Shown in pieces: positions 63,749 to 64,000 of a stretch of 64,000 nt of DNA. Both the position numbers and the translations under genes were made by a program. Position 1 is the first letter of the stretch, and the number at the start of each line of letters is the position of its first letter. Under the pieces are notes generated by a model. That model had not been told where the DNA came from and did no database searches. It saw only the letters and a program-made list of their open reading frames with translations. Source of the DNA: Sphingobacterium paucimobilis HER1398 (lineage in GTDB: Bacteria; Bacteroidota; Bacteroidia; Sphingobacteriales; Sphingobacteriaceae); NCBI RefSeq assembly GCF_000416985.1, contig NZ_ATDL01000006.1:45745-109744 (forward strand). The letters run 5' to 3'.

Positions 63749-64000
63749 ATGGCCAACAAACTTGATCCGATGGACTTAAAACAAATACTCACATTACATC
63801 TGGACGGTTACAGTAACCGTAAAATAGGTTCCGTTCTGGGTATTTCCCGCAATACGGTCAATACCTATATGCAGCTGTTTGCAGGCAGCGAATACTCCTT
63901 TCAGGAACTTCTGGGCTTCGAAACGTCTGCTCTGTCCGAGCTGTTCTCCTCGTATACCCCCCTGGACACCGTACGGCATAATGAGCTCATGCTTTATTTC
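63749..64000 (+). CDS. istA: IS21-family transposase IstA (N-terminal part)
   Basis: 84 codons to the window edge. MANKLDPMDLKQILTLHLDG, then YSNRKIGSVLGISRNTVNTY is the N-terminal helix-turn-helix of IstA; the reading frame remains open at 64000. The DDE catalytic domain and istB are outside. The start ATG lies 47 nt after the second terminal sub-repeat. Confidence 0.88.
   Translation, partial: MANKLDPMDLKQILTLHLDGYSNRKIGSVLGISRNTVNTYMQLFAGSEYSFQELLGFETSALSELFSSYTPLDTVRHNELMLYF

Larger units (their letters stand above)
63590..64000 (+). mobile_element. IS21-family element, left end and istA start (truncated by window)
   Basis: The left end starts near TGTGCCAGTCATTTCGG and contains repeated blocks typical of IS21 termini. 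It interrupts hsdS and carries the istA start; the right end, istB and any target-site duplication lie outside the window. Confidence 0.8.

Overview
The window looks like chromosome of a Bacteroidota bacterium, most likely a Sphingobacteriaceae member (Sphingobacterium-like); the genus is inferred, not proven. Supporting signs are FecI/FecR-type sigma/anti-sigma pairs upstream of TonB-dependent receptors, a SusC/SusD pair, lineage-typical DUF families (DUF6249, DUF4374, DUF2004, DUF5713) and promoters of the TTTG-N19/21-TAnnTTTG type.

Layout. (1) 1-11.2 kb is ordinary backbone: an N-formylglutamate amidohydrolase-like gene cut by the window edge, an ECF sigma operon, a divergently placed TonB receptor + BamA/TamA-like outer-membrane protein pair, a small acetyltransferase, a PLP deaminase/desulfhydrase, an RluA-type pseudouridine synthase, an aminotransferase class IV, mnmE and a lipoate-protein ligase. 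(2) 11.4-21.3 kb is a nutrient-uptake locus: FecI sigma, FecR, SusC (with STN signalling domain), SusD lipoprotein and a secreted M14 carboxypeptidase, closed by a strong terminator; it probably imports peptides. (3) 21.4-28.4 kb holds lineage-specific genes: secreted and lipoproteins, a 145-bp duplication carrying the 3' end of a dead DUF2004 gene, a solo GHKL ATPase and a SUKH-domain protein. (4) 28.5-34.8 kb is an iron/siderophore-type uptake operon: sigma, unusual short anti-sigma, TonB receptor, DUF4374 lipoprotein, PepSY membrane protein. (5) 34.8-47.3 kb is a worn accessory zone with many gene remnants (dienelactone hydrolase, RhuM, AbiEii, alpha/beta hydrolase, zinc-ribbon ORF), toxin-antitoxin-like genes and two TlpA-like thioredoxins.

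(6) 45.2-64 kb is a defence island: an unrecognised PD-(D/E)XK-like nuclease/cold-shock fusion protein; a translationally coupled putative AbiC + AbiH operon; a complete type I restriction-modification locus (hsdM, hsdS, DUF1016 nuclease, hsdR, M48-type peptidase) with overlapping or closely spaced genes; an opposite-strand Abi-alpha (DUF4393) cluster whose first gene carries an in-frame TGA; and a second type I system whose hsdS is cut by an IS21-family element that runs off the window.

The best candidates for undescribed biology are the nuclease/cold-shock fusion at 45231-46784, the Abi-alpha cluster with its unknown partners (59007-61335), the small-protein/nucleotidyltransferase pair (37188-37846), and a recurring promoter-to-start geometry (TAnnTTTG-N4-ATG) that predicts leaderless mRNAs. 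No tRNA, rRNA or CRISPR array was seen.
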